DNA of 64,000 bases from Echinarachnius parma (Eukaryota > Echinodermata > Echinoidea > Clypeasteroida > Echinarachniidae). The DNA is taken from the NCBI GenBank assembly GCA_037951105.1, contig JBAMJV010008350.1, positions 1 to 64,000 of the forward strand, given 5' to 3'. The notes below the pieces were generated by a model that was not told the origin of the DNA, did not search any database, and saw nothing but the letters and a program-made list of their open reading frames with translations. Each line of letters begins with the position of its first letter. Within the stretch, counting starts at the first letter, position 1. A program made the position numbers and the translations under genes. This document shows positions 1-12,676 of the stretch, in pieces.

Positions 1-3000
1 AATTTTAAAGTGTTTATGGAGAGTATCCACAAATTTATCTGATTATATAATACCTGTATGTCATAATTTCCCAGGTCCTGGTCTCCATCTGAATCCACAT
101 TGTCATCAGATGCCATCCTCTGCTCTGCCTCATCTCCGCTTGACGCACAGATCTGAAAAGCCAAAACATGAATGAATTAAAATAAATAAATAATAAATAA
201 ATAAATACATTTTTTTAAAGGAAAGGAAAAGGTGAAAGGATGTACCGTTATGAGGGGAGGGGTATGATTTGCAGAACAAGAGAACATGACAATCAATTCC
301 AACTGAACCATTTAAGAACTGATGCATTTGCAAATTCGTTCTTCCCCAAAACAACAAAGGAATGGAATAATCTACCTTCTTCAGTAATCACTAAACAGAC
401 AACCTCTGCCTTCAAATCTGAGGTGTCTAACATACGGAAGCTTGCAAATTAAAATACCACTTGACACCACAGCTCCAGTTAAAATTCCCAAGTGGAATAT
501 TTAGGAGGAAACTCATCCAAGATCCAAGATCAGAACAATCTTTTGGCATTTATAATCATGATAAGACTACATGTAGGACCCTAACAAGACCAAGGCTTTT
601 GCCTACTGTCATGCAAACAAGTTCTTGAATGTTTCAATTGTTTAAAAAAAAAAGTTGAACAGTCTACCTGTATATCTTCCTCATCACTCCCAGATTGATC
701 GTTGCTCCCAGATATTGACTCCGACTCTCGGTCATCTTCACTGTATCCAACGTCTTCACCTGACGAAAGTATCTGTAATCATGTTTCAAATACAATGACA
801 TAATTAGAACTTTAAAAAAGGCCTTATGAGAATGAACGATCTTTATATTTTTGAAAATGGGAATAATCACTCTAACTAAAATTTGTAAGTTTGTATCGCA
901 CTAATGACTAATGAACGAAAAGAGTAAAAACTACAGTCCAGAAACTTTGTATTACAAAAGAAACCTAAAAGCTCCAATTATTCGATAACATTTCTTATTT
1001 TTTATCTGTAAACAGAGATATTTGAGTAGGTATAGAACTGGGCACTAATGCAGTTTCGTATACCCTATACTCCACCCTACCCTAACCCTAGTCAGCGGGT
1101 GTCGCCGAAAACCCTATCCCTTCTAATGTGGGATATGGAACTGCATTAGCACCTAGATCTGTTATCAAGTCTAAACTTTCTAGAAAATATCACTTTTTTA
1201 AACCAAGTCCTCCTGATATGTCTGGAAATAATCCAAAGCAAAGCACTTTTATACCTTCAATGAGTAGCAAGTCATGTATCAAAGTACAGTCCCACCTCAC
1301 ATATTTTTGTTGGAGTTTAATGCTGGAGCAGATTTTGACACAGTTAATTAAAGACTTCTAGACGTAAAGTTATAAGCTGAAAGAAGTTATTTGTTGAATT
1401 ACTGACTATTTACATGATAAGTAATGCACAGAAGTTACCACAGTGAATTTTAAAGTGTTTATGGAGAGTATCCACAAATTTATCTGATTATATAATCAAG
1501 GACAGTCAACTCCCAAATTGAATGGAGCTTGGGACCAAGCCAATCACTTTGTAATAATGCAATCTCGTTATGATGAACATAAAGCCAGACACATGGGCAC
1601 ATGTCTGAAATTGGCACTGGGAGAATCGCCTTGTTATGAAATCTCAGAGTCGACTGTTCTATCAAATACCTCAAACTACATGCATGTATCTTGTTATTAT
1701 ATGCCAGTGTTTCATTAAATTATAATTCATCATTTCTATCTGCATATCAAAAGAACATCTGTCAAAGAAAAACAAGCTTTTGTTAGATATAAGTTTTATT
1801 TTTATATCCCCCCATTTTGTTTGGTAAACCACATGCTTTAATAGCCTACTTTTAAGAGTAAAAAACTCTAAAAAATACCAAATCTAATTCTACTAGTACT
1901 ACAAATTATAATACTTGGAACATTAATTGTTGTAAATAGATACCTGTATGTCATCATTTCCCAGGTCCTGGTCTCCATCTGAATCCACATTGTCATCAGA
2001 TGCCATCCTCTGCTCTGCCTCATCTCCGCTTGACGCACACATCTGAAAGGCCAAAACATGAATGAATTAAAATAAATAAATAAATATATAAATGAATACA
2101 TTTTTAAAAAAGGAAAGGAAAAATTGAAAGGATAAACCGGTATGAGGGGAGGGGTATGATTTGCATCAGAACAATCTTTTGGCATTTATAATCATGATAA
2201 GACTACATGTAGGACCCTAACAAGACCAAGGCTTTTGCCTTCTGTCATGCAAACAAGTTCTCGAATGTTTTGTTCTTAAAAAGAAATATGGAATCATCTC
2301 AATTTATTTTTTCCCCACAAAGATATTAAATTGAACAGTCTACCTGTATATCTTCCTCGTCACTCCCAGATTGATCGTTGATCCCAGATATTGACTCCTG
2401 CTCTCGCTCATCTTCAATGTATCCAACGTCATCACCTGACGAAAGTGTCTGTAATCATGTGTCAAATACAATGACATAATTAGAACTAAAGCCTTATAAA
2501 ATAATAATAATACATAACATTTATTAGGCGCTTAATACTGATGTTTCTGAGCGCACAGAATGAATGAATGATCTTTATATTTTAGAAAATGGGAATAATC
2601 ACTCTAACTAAAAAATTGTACGTTTGTATCGCAATAATGAAAGAAAAGAGTAAAAAATACATACCAGAAGCTTTGTATTACAAAAGAAACCTAAAAGCTC
2701 CAATTATTTGATAAAATTTCAAATTTGTAAACAACAGAGATATTTGAGTAGGTATAGATCTGGGCACTAATGCAGTTTTGTATTCCCTATACTCAACCCT
2801 ACCCTAATCCTAGTCGACGGGCGTCGGCGAAAACCCTATCCCTTCTAATGTGGGATATGGAACTGCATTAGCACCTACATGTAGATCTGTTTCAAGTCTA
2901 AACTTTCTAGAAATAGCACTTTTTTAAACCATGTCATCCGGATATGTCTGGAAATAATCCAAAGCAAAGCACTTTTCTACCTTCAATGAGTAGCAAGTCA

Positions 3001-3110
3001 TGTATCAAAGTACAGTCCGACCTCACATATTTTTGTTGGAGTTTAGTGCTGAAGCAGATTTTGACACGATTAATTAAAGACTTCTAGATGTAAAGTATGC
3101 AATGTCTGCA
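1..3110. repeat. Tandem duplication carrying a pair of coding exons
   Basis: The sequence from 1 to about 1445 is repeated from about 1446 to 3110. Both copies start with the same 50 bp, contain a 99-bp exon (54-152; 1944-2042) and a 105-bp exon (668-772; 2344-2448), and end with the same noncoding text (for example around 1020-1360 and 2750-3090). Copy 1 has an extra LINE fragment (272-538). Copy 2 has an extra segment of about 440 bp (1497-1935) with no counterpart in copy 1, and a small AATAAT-rich insertion near 2500-2560. The duplication adds 68 residues to the protein without breaking the frame. Confidence 0.85.
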
Positions 3111-5779
3111 TGAACATCAAACTGAAATGAATATGAAATTAAAATAACTATGAAATAAAGAGTCCAAATTTAGGATTTTGTCTTGAGTGGTCTTCTTTCA
3201 TTTTCAATTTCATGAATGACATTTTGTCAATCCTGGAGCAGCCATAGCGCAGCAGAGCAATTTAAGTCAGAGATGAATCTAACGACTTACATGTAGAGTA
3301 GTTGTTAGATTTTATAAAAATTTTGCCCAGAAATTCTGAATAGATACATTTGTACAATATGATGCAACCGCTAGTCAGACGCGTCTGGTCGGGGCTAGCA
3401 TGATTCCTAATCACTAATACACTATACAGTAGTCTGAGCACAGAGTAGATCTACAGTATAGTGACGTATTGCACCACCGAACACTATCATTATTCCGGAA
3501 TGTTACTAAAATACTGCATTTTTTTGTTAGGAAATGTTTTAAATAACAATTTTGACCAACTTTGAGGTGATTTTGTTGGGAAAATGTTGACCAGTCCCAC
3601 ATACTGATTTATGATTGTTAGTTCATAAAAGAGTCCACGATCACGAGTGCCAATAATACTAGCCGTCCGGCAATACGATGCACTACCATACAATAAACTT
3701 ACGGATTTACGTATTAGGTGATATCAAGTACAAATGCGCAACTTTTTACCGGGCTGCACGCCACATCGCATACAGTCAGTTAATTCATACATGTAGTTCT
3801 AGATCTAGATCTAATCATATCACTCTTTTTTAAAAGCATATTAAAAAATGATGATATATCGTCCATGATCAGAAATTCAGAAAAACGTAACAAAACATAC
3901 AAAAAACGTATGATGCGTCCACCCCGTATCGGAAGTCCACTTTCACTCGGAAATCCAAATTCGCGCACAGAAAGCAAAGTACGCACTTCACTGCGCGCTA
4001 AAATTGTACAGGCTTAAACAAACGATCGAGTAGTAATGCAAAAACAATAACATTGCCGTTGTTAATACGTTAAATGGAGGAAACAAACTTTCAGAAAAAT
4101 CTTCATTCAATATCAACGCGTTTTTGTTTACAACACGGTGTTCTATGAGGCTTGTTTATTTTGTGTTTACGTGCTATGTCAATGGTTTCCGAGTGAAGGT
4201 GGAAGGGTTTGGAATGCGAGAAAATGGCAAAGGGTGGACGCATCATATTATTAGACCGATAAAATATGTCTCTAATTCGAGGGGCCGACCAAATTACATG
4301 ACCGTACTGTTAATACGAGGCCCACGAATTAGAGACAGATTTTATCGGTCTAGCATCATATAGACTAGATCTAGACACTAGTTCATTAGTTGACTAGATC
4401 TAGATCTAGATCTAGACCTAGATCTATTTCTAAATTATTATTTTTTATTTTATAGCAAATTCTTATCTTTCCGATAGATGGTGGCCACTAGCCTTAAGGG
4501 CTCTCTCGAAATGTTTTTTTAATGATAGTATTCGAGAGAGCCTTAACTGGCTCCCATACCCCTGCACGGAGAGGTATGTAAACAACATCAAAAATGTGTC
4601 CAAAATCACACTTTCCCGCACCCGCCCAATATTGGACAGTGGCTTTGATAAATTGTGTGGGACTTGTGATCGTAATTAATCCCAGAATATCATAATCAGA
4701 GGTAAAAATAAAAAATTAAAAGCAATTTTCTTACCAGACCGATCAGCTTAGCTTCCTTTTCACGTGTACCGTGGGAATTTACGATCTCTACACAATGGTG
4801 ATGACCTCTGACTGGCACTTCCGTAATTGTGGGTAAATTGTGCTGCTTCCGTATAATGCGCTGTATGAGTGTTATTCAGCGCATTATACGGAAGCAGCAC
4901 ATTTACGAGAATGTGCTGCTTCCGTATAATGCGCTGAATGACACTCATACAGCGCATTATACGGAAGCAGCACAATTTACCCACAATTACGGAAGTGCCA
5001 GTCAGAGGTCATCACCATTGTGTAGAGATCGTAAATTCCCACGGTACACGTGAAAAGGAAGCTAAGCTGATCGGTCTGGTAAGAAAATTGCTTTTAATTT
5101 TTTATTTTTACCTCTGATTATGATATTCTGGGATTAATTACGATCACAAGTCCCACACAATTTATCAAAGCCACTGTCCAATATTGGGCGGGTGCGGGAA
5201 AGTGTGATTTTGGACACATTTTTGATGTTGTTTACATACCTCTCCGTGCAGGGGTATGGGAGCCAGTTAAGGCTCTCTCGAATACTATCATTAAAAAAAC
5301 ATTTCGAGAGAGCCCTTAAGAGTTAAGGCTAGTGGCCACCATCAAACTCATAGCAAAAAAGCGTAACAAATACGCCTGAAACGTAACGGTTGGCATCTCT
5401 TTATAAGTATAACTAAGTAACTAACCTGTTCAACTTCAAGATCTCCAGATTCAACTAGATCTAGACCTAGATCTACTCCCTCTTCTCCATTGTCATTGAC
5501 ATTGACATCGCGTTGTCGTTGTTCAGAATCAGATTCAGACTCGGCACAGTCGGAAGAGCTAACGTTAGAGTCTGCGATCGTCGACGTCGATGAATTAACT
5601 CCTTCAACATCATGACTATCACCCTCGCCCTCTATGCATGTCCAATAATAATTAGTTCGACGGGGTACCTTTGCAGAATCATCCGTCAGATACTGCTTAT
5701 ACCTTCCGCGTTTCCGATTTTTAGGTTTGTCATTGCCAGCGCCATCCCTTGAATCTCGAGAGCTGTCATTGTCAGCCAT
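54..5779 (-). CDS. Unrecognised acidic, probably nuclear protein; 5' exons of a gene running off the left edge
   Basis: Reading leftwards, coding exons are 5426-5779 (start codon, 118 codons), 2344-2448, 1944-2042, 668-772 and 54-152. Every junction is GT-AG and phase 0, and every exon after the first is a multiple of three (105, 99, 105, 99 bp), so the frame stays open. Exon 1 begins MADNDSSRDSRDGAGN, followed by a basic stretch KNRKRGRYKQYLTDD that could be a nuclear localisation signal, then a Ser/Asp/Glu-rich tail. The later exons are short, very acidic Ser/Asp/Glu cassettes in two alternating types (TLSSGDDVGY... and CASSGDEAEQ...). No catalytic domain is visible in this part. The start codon lies 586 bp from the divergently transcribed BEN gene. 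Function is unknown; the rest of the protein lies outside the window. The exon assignment rests on splice sites and phase, without transcript evidence. Confidence 0.6.
272..538 (+). mobile_element. 3' tail fragment of a non-LTR (LINE-like) retrotransposon
   Basis: An open frame ending at 452 encodes a tail with NSFFPKTTKEWNNLP followed by a short hydrophobic segment ending near FKSEV. This is the usual C-terminal signature of reverse transcriptase proteins of LINE-like elements. About 80 bp of noncoding tail follows. The fragment is missing from the matching place in the second duplication copy (near 2165), and cagaacaa occurs at both ends (272-279 and 531-538), which fits a target-site duplication. 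It is 5'-truncated. Confidence 0.65.
3111..4253. other. Intron 1 of the acidic gene, left part, with an imperfect inverted repeat
   Basis: No coding exon is recognised. A segment at about 3905-3965 reappears in inverted, diverged form at about 4185-4250 (shared cores ggtggacgcatcat and tttccgagtgaa). These are probably the ends of an old inverted-repeat element. Confidence 0.4.
4254..4353. mobile_element. Short hairpin MITE
   Basis: The segment starts AGACCGATAAAATATGTCTC and ends with its near-exact reverse complement, leaving a loop of roughly 40 bp. This structure is typical of a very short TIR-only element. No coding capacity. Confidence 0.6.
4360..4428. repeat. TAGATC-type simple repeat
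   Basis: An irregular run of tagatc/ctagat words. The same words recur in smaller patches elsewhere (3795-3815, 5455-5470, 29825-29870), so it is a general feature of this genome. Confidence 0.7.
4477..5343. mobile_element. 867-bp near-perfect palindrome (foldback element)
   Basis: The left arm starts gatggtggccactagcctta and the right arm ends with its reverse complement; the arms, each about 430 bp, match almost throughout. At the centre (about 4838-4973) a word of about 25 bp, GTGCTGCTTCCGTATAATGC, occurs four times in alternating orientation, giving nested hairpins. Because of the symmetry the same 74-residue open frame appears on both strands, so it should not be read as a gene. It sits in intron 1 of the acidic gene. 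Confidence 0.85.
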
Positions 5780-6365
5780 GTTGATTTGGTATGGAATGCA
5801 CGAGCTCGTTCGCAGATGTAATTATTAATTGTTATATATTTAAAATGAAACAATACACATCTTATGCTAGTATTATTATTAGCTTTGATTTCAAGCTTTT
5901 TAATTTTTAAAACCTGTTTCTAATTATGTATTTTTTATTTGCATTTGTATTTATAGATTTATTTAATATTTTACTGGTGCTCTTCAAAACGTGTCGCCGC
6001 TTCGTGATTTTGATTCTATGGCGCGCATGCACCGATCTCTATTAACAATAGTCAATAGAGATCAGTGATTGCGCTTCTGTGTACGTACGTGTGTACGTGT
6101 GCGTGCGGCGCGGGGAGCCCTTCCAAGCAAGGCCACGCGCTTCGTATCCCGTACGTGCGTGCTCGAGCATGCATATTATATGCACGAACGAACACGTGCA
6201 TGCATGCCCAGCTACAATGTATAAGCTATATATGCATGCACAGCGCACGTAATAGTACGTAAGTACGTACGTACATTGTGCGAAGATTTGAAATTTTTCT
6301 CGCAGTTCAAAATTGTAGGTCTGGCTTCTTCTAGATTATTTTACTCTTAGTCTTAGTCTTACATC
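5780..6365. promoter_or_regulatory. Divergent intergenic promoter region
   Basis: These 586 bp separate the start codon of the leftward acidic gene (5779) from that of the rightward BEN gene (6366) and must contain both promoters and 5' leaders. There is a perfect short hairpin (gatctctatt...aatagagatc, 6033-6062), a GC-rich CpG-containing patch (6060-6180) and a run of alternating acgt/tgca words. No clear TATA box was identified for either side. Confidence 0.5.
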
Positions 6366-9300
6366 ATGATGAAATATTGTTTGTATGATTTTTTCGAAGA
6401 AGGCACAGTGGAAATTGAATCGACTAGTTTCATCGATTTAGAAGTGGATCCCGAGGCAGTTAAAGCAGAAGATTTTAACAATGACCGATGGAACTTCGAA
6501 CGCGAAGTATTGGTCAACTGGCCATCATCGAGCAAAACCAAGCAGAACAAAGCGTATGTTGCTCGAGTGAAGTTCTTCGCAGGTAAGTTTTTGAATTAGT
6601 ATGGTTAGGGCAATTAGAAGTCGGCTTAGTAAGCTTTTCCGCTTATTATGGCTACAAAATATAATATAAATTTTACCTGAATTTAGTCTCCTTTAGGCAG
6701 AAAATTACGCAGATTATGATGGTCTTCTAGTAGTGTCGTAAATATACACATCCCTGTGCGAAGCACAGCCACAGGGGTGTACAAATGGTGCATGCATTTT
6801 GTATCTATTGCACATGTTAAGATTTTCAACTTTGAGATACAATCTTTTGAAATCTAAATGACATGTTATTGATTTTGTGCCTATTATTGATTACATGATT
6901 AACAATCTAATTGTTAGTAAAAAAAGAAATACCATAAAATAAATTAAAACTCACTTTATAACCCCAAACTTGCAGTCCTCTATCGCTAGTTCACTGCACT
7001 GGCGGCCATTTTGAAAATTATTGTATGGTTGGGGCAATTAGAAGTCGGCTTAGTAAGCTTTTCCACTTATTATGGCTACAAAATATAATATAAATTTTAC
7101 CTGAATTTAGTCTCCTTTAGGCAGAAAATTACGCAGATTATGATGCTCTTCTCATAGTGTCGATACAAAGTGTGCCCTTAAACTTAAAGATATCGCCTTC
7201 AAATGCGTGCGATGTTCTTTTACGCGAACGCGTGTGATGGCAATATGAAGTCGGCGTATTATGGGAATTGCACGTATACTGTCATACTAACAAAATTAGG
7301 TAAAATTTAAGTTTACAGAAAAAATAATGATAATTTTGATGGAACTTCTTACCAGTTTCTGCCTCAGCTCAAATCTCCAGTTATGACTTGCCTGTGTATT
7401 TGGAACGCATCTTATGCGCACACATGTAAGTCAGAGCACAAATTGCATTGTATTCCCACGCGTATTCTCTTGGTAAGTGCGTAAACGCACTTTTAAAATT
7501 ACACACGCCGAGGCCGAGTTCATGCTTTGCGCCGACTTCTAATTAACGCACTATACAAACGTTAACTCCCCTTAAGCGTAATTTCAACGAAAAATATATT
7601 GAAAGAACCTCACTTCTGTAAATTGCATTTTTAAAGTGGATTTTTACGTCTCCAGTCCCACGTTTTATGAATATGATCATGATGGGACTTTTGAGTCTTT
7701 GACTGAGACTGAGTCTATCACTTATCAGGAAATCAGCGAAAATAAGTTTTTTTTTATTAGATCTAAGTTTGAAATACCTTAATTAATTTTGAAGATCCAT
7801 TCCATGAAATTTCAAAGACTTAAAGACAGATTTCATTTTGCACCCTGATCCTGATGTTCACATTTCATTTTTCAAACCATTCATGTTTTTTATATTGATA
7901 AAAATTGGTGTTTCATTATGCCCGGTGAAATGGCAAATTAAATGGTGCACAAACTAAGTTAATTATAAAGCTCAGTAACTTAAATGTATACATGCAACGT
8001 AGACCATGATGGATCATGGAGGTATCTAAGTTCCAACGTTATACATGTACTTCAGCTCTCTAGAGTCTAATCAAAGTGTTACTTTGTTAGCTGTTAGTGT
8101 TACGATCGGATGTTATTACTTTTGAATTTTGAAAGTGGTCTTGTTCATCATATATGTTCACATGTGGAACTTAAACATGTTGTAAGAAGTCTGCAATAGT
8201 TTATCTTGAATAGTTTATCGAAATCGGCAATAGTAATTCATCAACATATTCCTGTGTCTTCACAGATAATCGGCTGGATCACGAACTTCTTAGGGTTCGT
8301 GACGAAATGGTCTCTGACGAGAACGAGTCCACGTCTGTGAAGAAAGACCCTAAACTGGCTAAAGGAGCAAAACGATCTCAAAAAAAACCTTTGAGATATG
8401 AGTCTGCAGATGATGAGGTGCTTCAGGTGGATATGCCAGCAGCAAATAAGGTATTTATCGTTAATTTTGAACAGCATTAAACTTAATTTAATGGAGATCA
8501 AAATTTTGTTTTCAAAACATTAAGGCTTTTCGTCCTACGTGTATAGTAGCCATCCAAATTGTCAGATTTTACCTTGATGTTGGGCTTACAGTATAACAAA
8601 CTTATTTGCCCCTCTGCATGCATCTCCTATTCTCCTTGCATATTTGCTGAAAAAATGGGTGTAACTGTTGTAAAATGTGTATCAAAGGAAACTTGGGTTC
8701 AAGTAAAGATATTCAGGAGATCAATAAGCAGTCTAGTGATTTATATTTTTAAATAATTAGTTGTTGTTGTAAAGCCTATTAGTATTACTCTCTGAAATTG
8801 TATTCATTCCTATTGTTTCAGAGAAAAAAAACAAAGACCCAGGCCAAGACAAACCAGGTACGGGAAGCTGTGCTCCTGGACAGGTTGGCAAAAAAAAAGG
8901 AAACTGCAAGCAAGGTAAGGGTTTCATCCTATCAGCGTATATCACAAGTAAAACAAATGCATGTAAATGAAAGTATCCTGCTCGATCATCTGGGGCATTG
9001 TAGCCTCCCAAGCATTCTTCTGAAATCATTTGAAGTGCCTTTTTGAAATGCTGTTGCGGTCTGTCAAGGCAGATTCCACCTTCTGTTCAACTTTCTGATA
9101 CATTCCAAACGTTCCCTTAATTTTTCATTATTAGACAACCTAGCATAATTTAATTTGCTACCCTGTAGTTTTTATGGGCGATTCCATGAAAGTATCCCTG
9201 GCCCTGAGCCACAAATGTAAAAATGTTCAATAACTCCAAAGTTACAGATGCCACCAGTATCAAACAGAGTTCATTAAGCTCTTTATAAAAGTTTTAGTTT

Positions 9301-12300
9301 AAAGGCATCTAAAAATGTCTTGTACAGATTTTCTTTAAAAAAACTGTATTTTGGGTCAAAATGTCATGATTTTTCTGGTAAATAACACCGTACCTTTAAA
9401 TCTTGTTATTTCACACCCCAAGCATTCCTGGTTTGCTTTTCTTTCAGCTTATAGTGAATATTTATTTTCTCCTAATAATGCAGCCAGTGTCATGTTTAAC
9501 AAATTAAATCTTGACATCACTTTAAAGTTGAAATTTAATTTAGAATTTCACAGCGTAACAGTCTACTAAAAGGCATTTAAATTTGTTGGATAGGTTTAGA
9601 AATAAATCATGCATGCTATATTGAACATCAGTCAATGAGCTCTCAATATACAAATATGGGACTTTTATTGTACTTCAAACTTCAGAGACTTAAAGATGTT
9701 AAGTTGGTACGTGAGCAAAATCTCAATCTTGTGAAGTAACGCCCGTAACAGCACTTTAATTTATTGTAATTCAACCTTCTAATCAAAGTTGTTGCTGCTA
9801 ATTCTTTGTGAAATAAATGTGTTTAGTGCTTTACCCAATGGGTGTATTAACTGAAAAAAACCCTCAAACAATTTTCTCTGAGTATTCAAAGTTCCGAAAT
9901 TCTCTCTGAAATGTAACGCCAATAACGTGGAATCGCCCTTATATAAAAACAATATAACACTATTTAAACATTTATTTTACCTTTTTAGTCACCAACTGAC
10001 AAGGAAAGAATTGCAGAGCTTCAGGACCAAGTGCAATCTACAACAAAGGAGAGAGACTCTCTTGTTGCCGCCCTCGCCTGCGTTAAAGGTAATATGAGAT
10101 ACTAGGCTTCATACATTGTATTTCAGTTGCATAGAATGGCTCAAATTTAATAAATTTAGTTTTCAAATATTCTTCATTCGATTGATTGTACCATTTATTT
10201 GAAACCTGTAAATATGTGAAATATTTGTTTATAAAATTGACCAGCATAATCCTTATTGGATCAGTTTATTATTATTATTATTATCTCTTAATACGAGACG
10301 CCTGCTGCCCTGCTCCACCAATTCCCTTCTACACTTTAAAAGTTTCTTCCTCGACTGCGTCCCCTTCCCTACCGGGCAAGGATGGTGAAATAATTCCATG
10401 CAAGGATATCTCCCATACTTCACATTCCACATCAACACCGGATTCGACGGGGGCATCTCTAAAAGTAATTGCGAGGGTTCAGGGAGAAACAATCCACCTA
10501 AAAGAATAGCCACTTTATTATATGTGACCCCTCACGTGTTGGTTTACAACCTCATGCAGTGCCATTAGCCATATCACAGGTCTTGATAGAAGTTGATAGG
10601 TTCCGCTAGTTATTATTATACAAAACTGATTCATTTAATATCTTTCATGGGGATCAGACAGCTGAAACTCGCCGGGAAATCAGACAATTTGACTTAGCCG
10701 GCCTCTCTTGGGCCAAACCGAGTACATGGCTATCCCCATGTCAAAATTGAGTTCATATTTTAATTGTTTCCTTTTTTTCTCATGTAGAGCTACCAGCACT
10801 TCTGCAGGAGATGAAAAACATCAAGCAGAACGTCCGTCAGTCCTCCAACTCCCCGACATCTTCCAACTCATCACCGTCCCCATCTTCCAAATTGATTACT
10901 CACTGTGTAAGTTTAATTTTTAAAGATATTTTTCCCTTAAGGGCAATTCCATAAATATGTCAACCAGTAGGCCAAAATTTCAAAATCATCATATTGGTCC
11001 AAATAATACATCAATTTGAAGGTAATGATGTGAACTGTCAAAAACCATTCGTTAAAATTTTTTTGGACTAAGTTCAAGGTCAAGAGACCCTTCCAAATCA
11101 AGGCATACTGAAGTTGCTGATTTTTCTTTGCTGTAACATACCATTTGATATTTTTATGTATTTCAATTAAAAAAGACTGAATAATTAATTGACCATGATA
11201 GATGTAAACAGTATAACTTTCTGAATCCATTACCACAAAAAAATTAGAAAAATACTCTTTTAATTACGATTTGTAGCTAATTAATATCAGGACTATTTTT
11301 GTCATGTACGTCCGACACGGAAAAACACTTAATTTCTATTTCACGAAAAGACAAAGAACCCAATAAAGGGCAGGATGTCAATGCAAAGCAAGTTCTAACC
11401 CCTCTACACATAGAGTTAAAAAAAAAATTCCAATCATCACTAATTACGGAAAAAATGGGTGGTCGGACGTACATTTTTTGCGTACGTCCGACCATGTACG
11501 TCCGACACGGCATTGAAATGAATAGAGTTTTGCCAGCCTAAAACACTTAAATTCACACTGTATCTTATCTGTATGATTAAAGAGTGTATTCAAATGTAAT
11601 ATCTCTTAATTACTTAGTGATTCATATCCCTAATTCTAACAAATCATCATCATATGGCTGGACATTCCATAGTCACATTTTTGTATGGCTATTTACATAC
11701 TAATACTACACACTATCATGCTGTCATTATAAAATATATCATAAAAACATACTTCAGGTGGACCACGTTGTATAATTATTATTTTGTTTTGACTCACTTA
11801 GGGCATTTAACAATTTTCTTAGTAGGAAAGAACAACAAACATACATTTTGTGATGAAAAATCAACCCTAAACTTCAAATATACATTATAAATCTAGTTCA
11901 TGTAGTCCCATCAGTGCATATTCATGTTAGTAAAGATTATTTGTGTTTTTATTTGTATTATACTGCCAAAATGTAATGGTACAGTGATAAAATGTTTATA
12001 TCTACCATTTAAGACAACATTACTTACTAACTATGACTTAAAGTGTCTCTTTACAGCAAATATTTCAGCAGCAAGTAGACTTGCATTGGTATAACACATG
12101 TACGTCCGACACGGCAGTCTTGTACGTCCGACATTGTACGTCCGACACAAAAATAAAGCGTAAATATTCCATACTTCGAAGGGAAAATATTACAATTTTT
12201 TTTATATTCCCCATCATTTACAATCTAATCAACATGGTAATAGATGATTTGGCCCCAAAAAATGATTAACTTCACAGAGTTTTCCAGTTGAAATCCTCTT

Positions 12301-12644
12301 GTCAGAAAAATCATTTTCTCTGAGTACGTCCGACCATGCAGTGTTTTTTAATCGGTACAAGGTCATTAAGGTGGTAAAATCTGAATAAGTCATATTATTA
12401 TTTTCTACTCATCATTTGCAATCTATTGATCACATAAAATCGTATGATTTACATTAACTTCTTCTTTAGTACCTAATTGAAGTGTGTGAAATGTACGTCC
12501 GAATTTATGGAATTGCCCTTATGTTATCTTTAGAACTTACTGTTATTGTTAATTGAAGGGTAATTTGTAATGCGATTATTGATTGAGCATGGTTATGAAC
12601 TCTAGTGTATTTTTTTTGTAATTGATATGATCCATTTACACCAT

Positions 12645-12676
<32 letters not shown>

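Noticed and set aside
4760..5053. Same 74-residue open frame on both strands
   Set aside because: An effect of the palindrome at 4477-5343.
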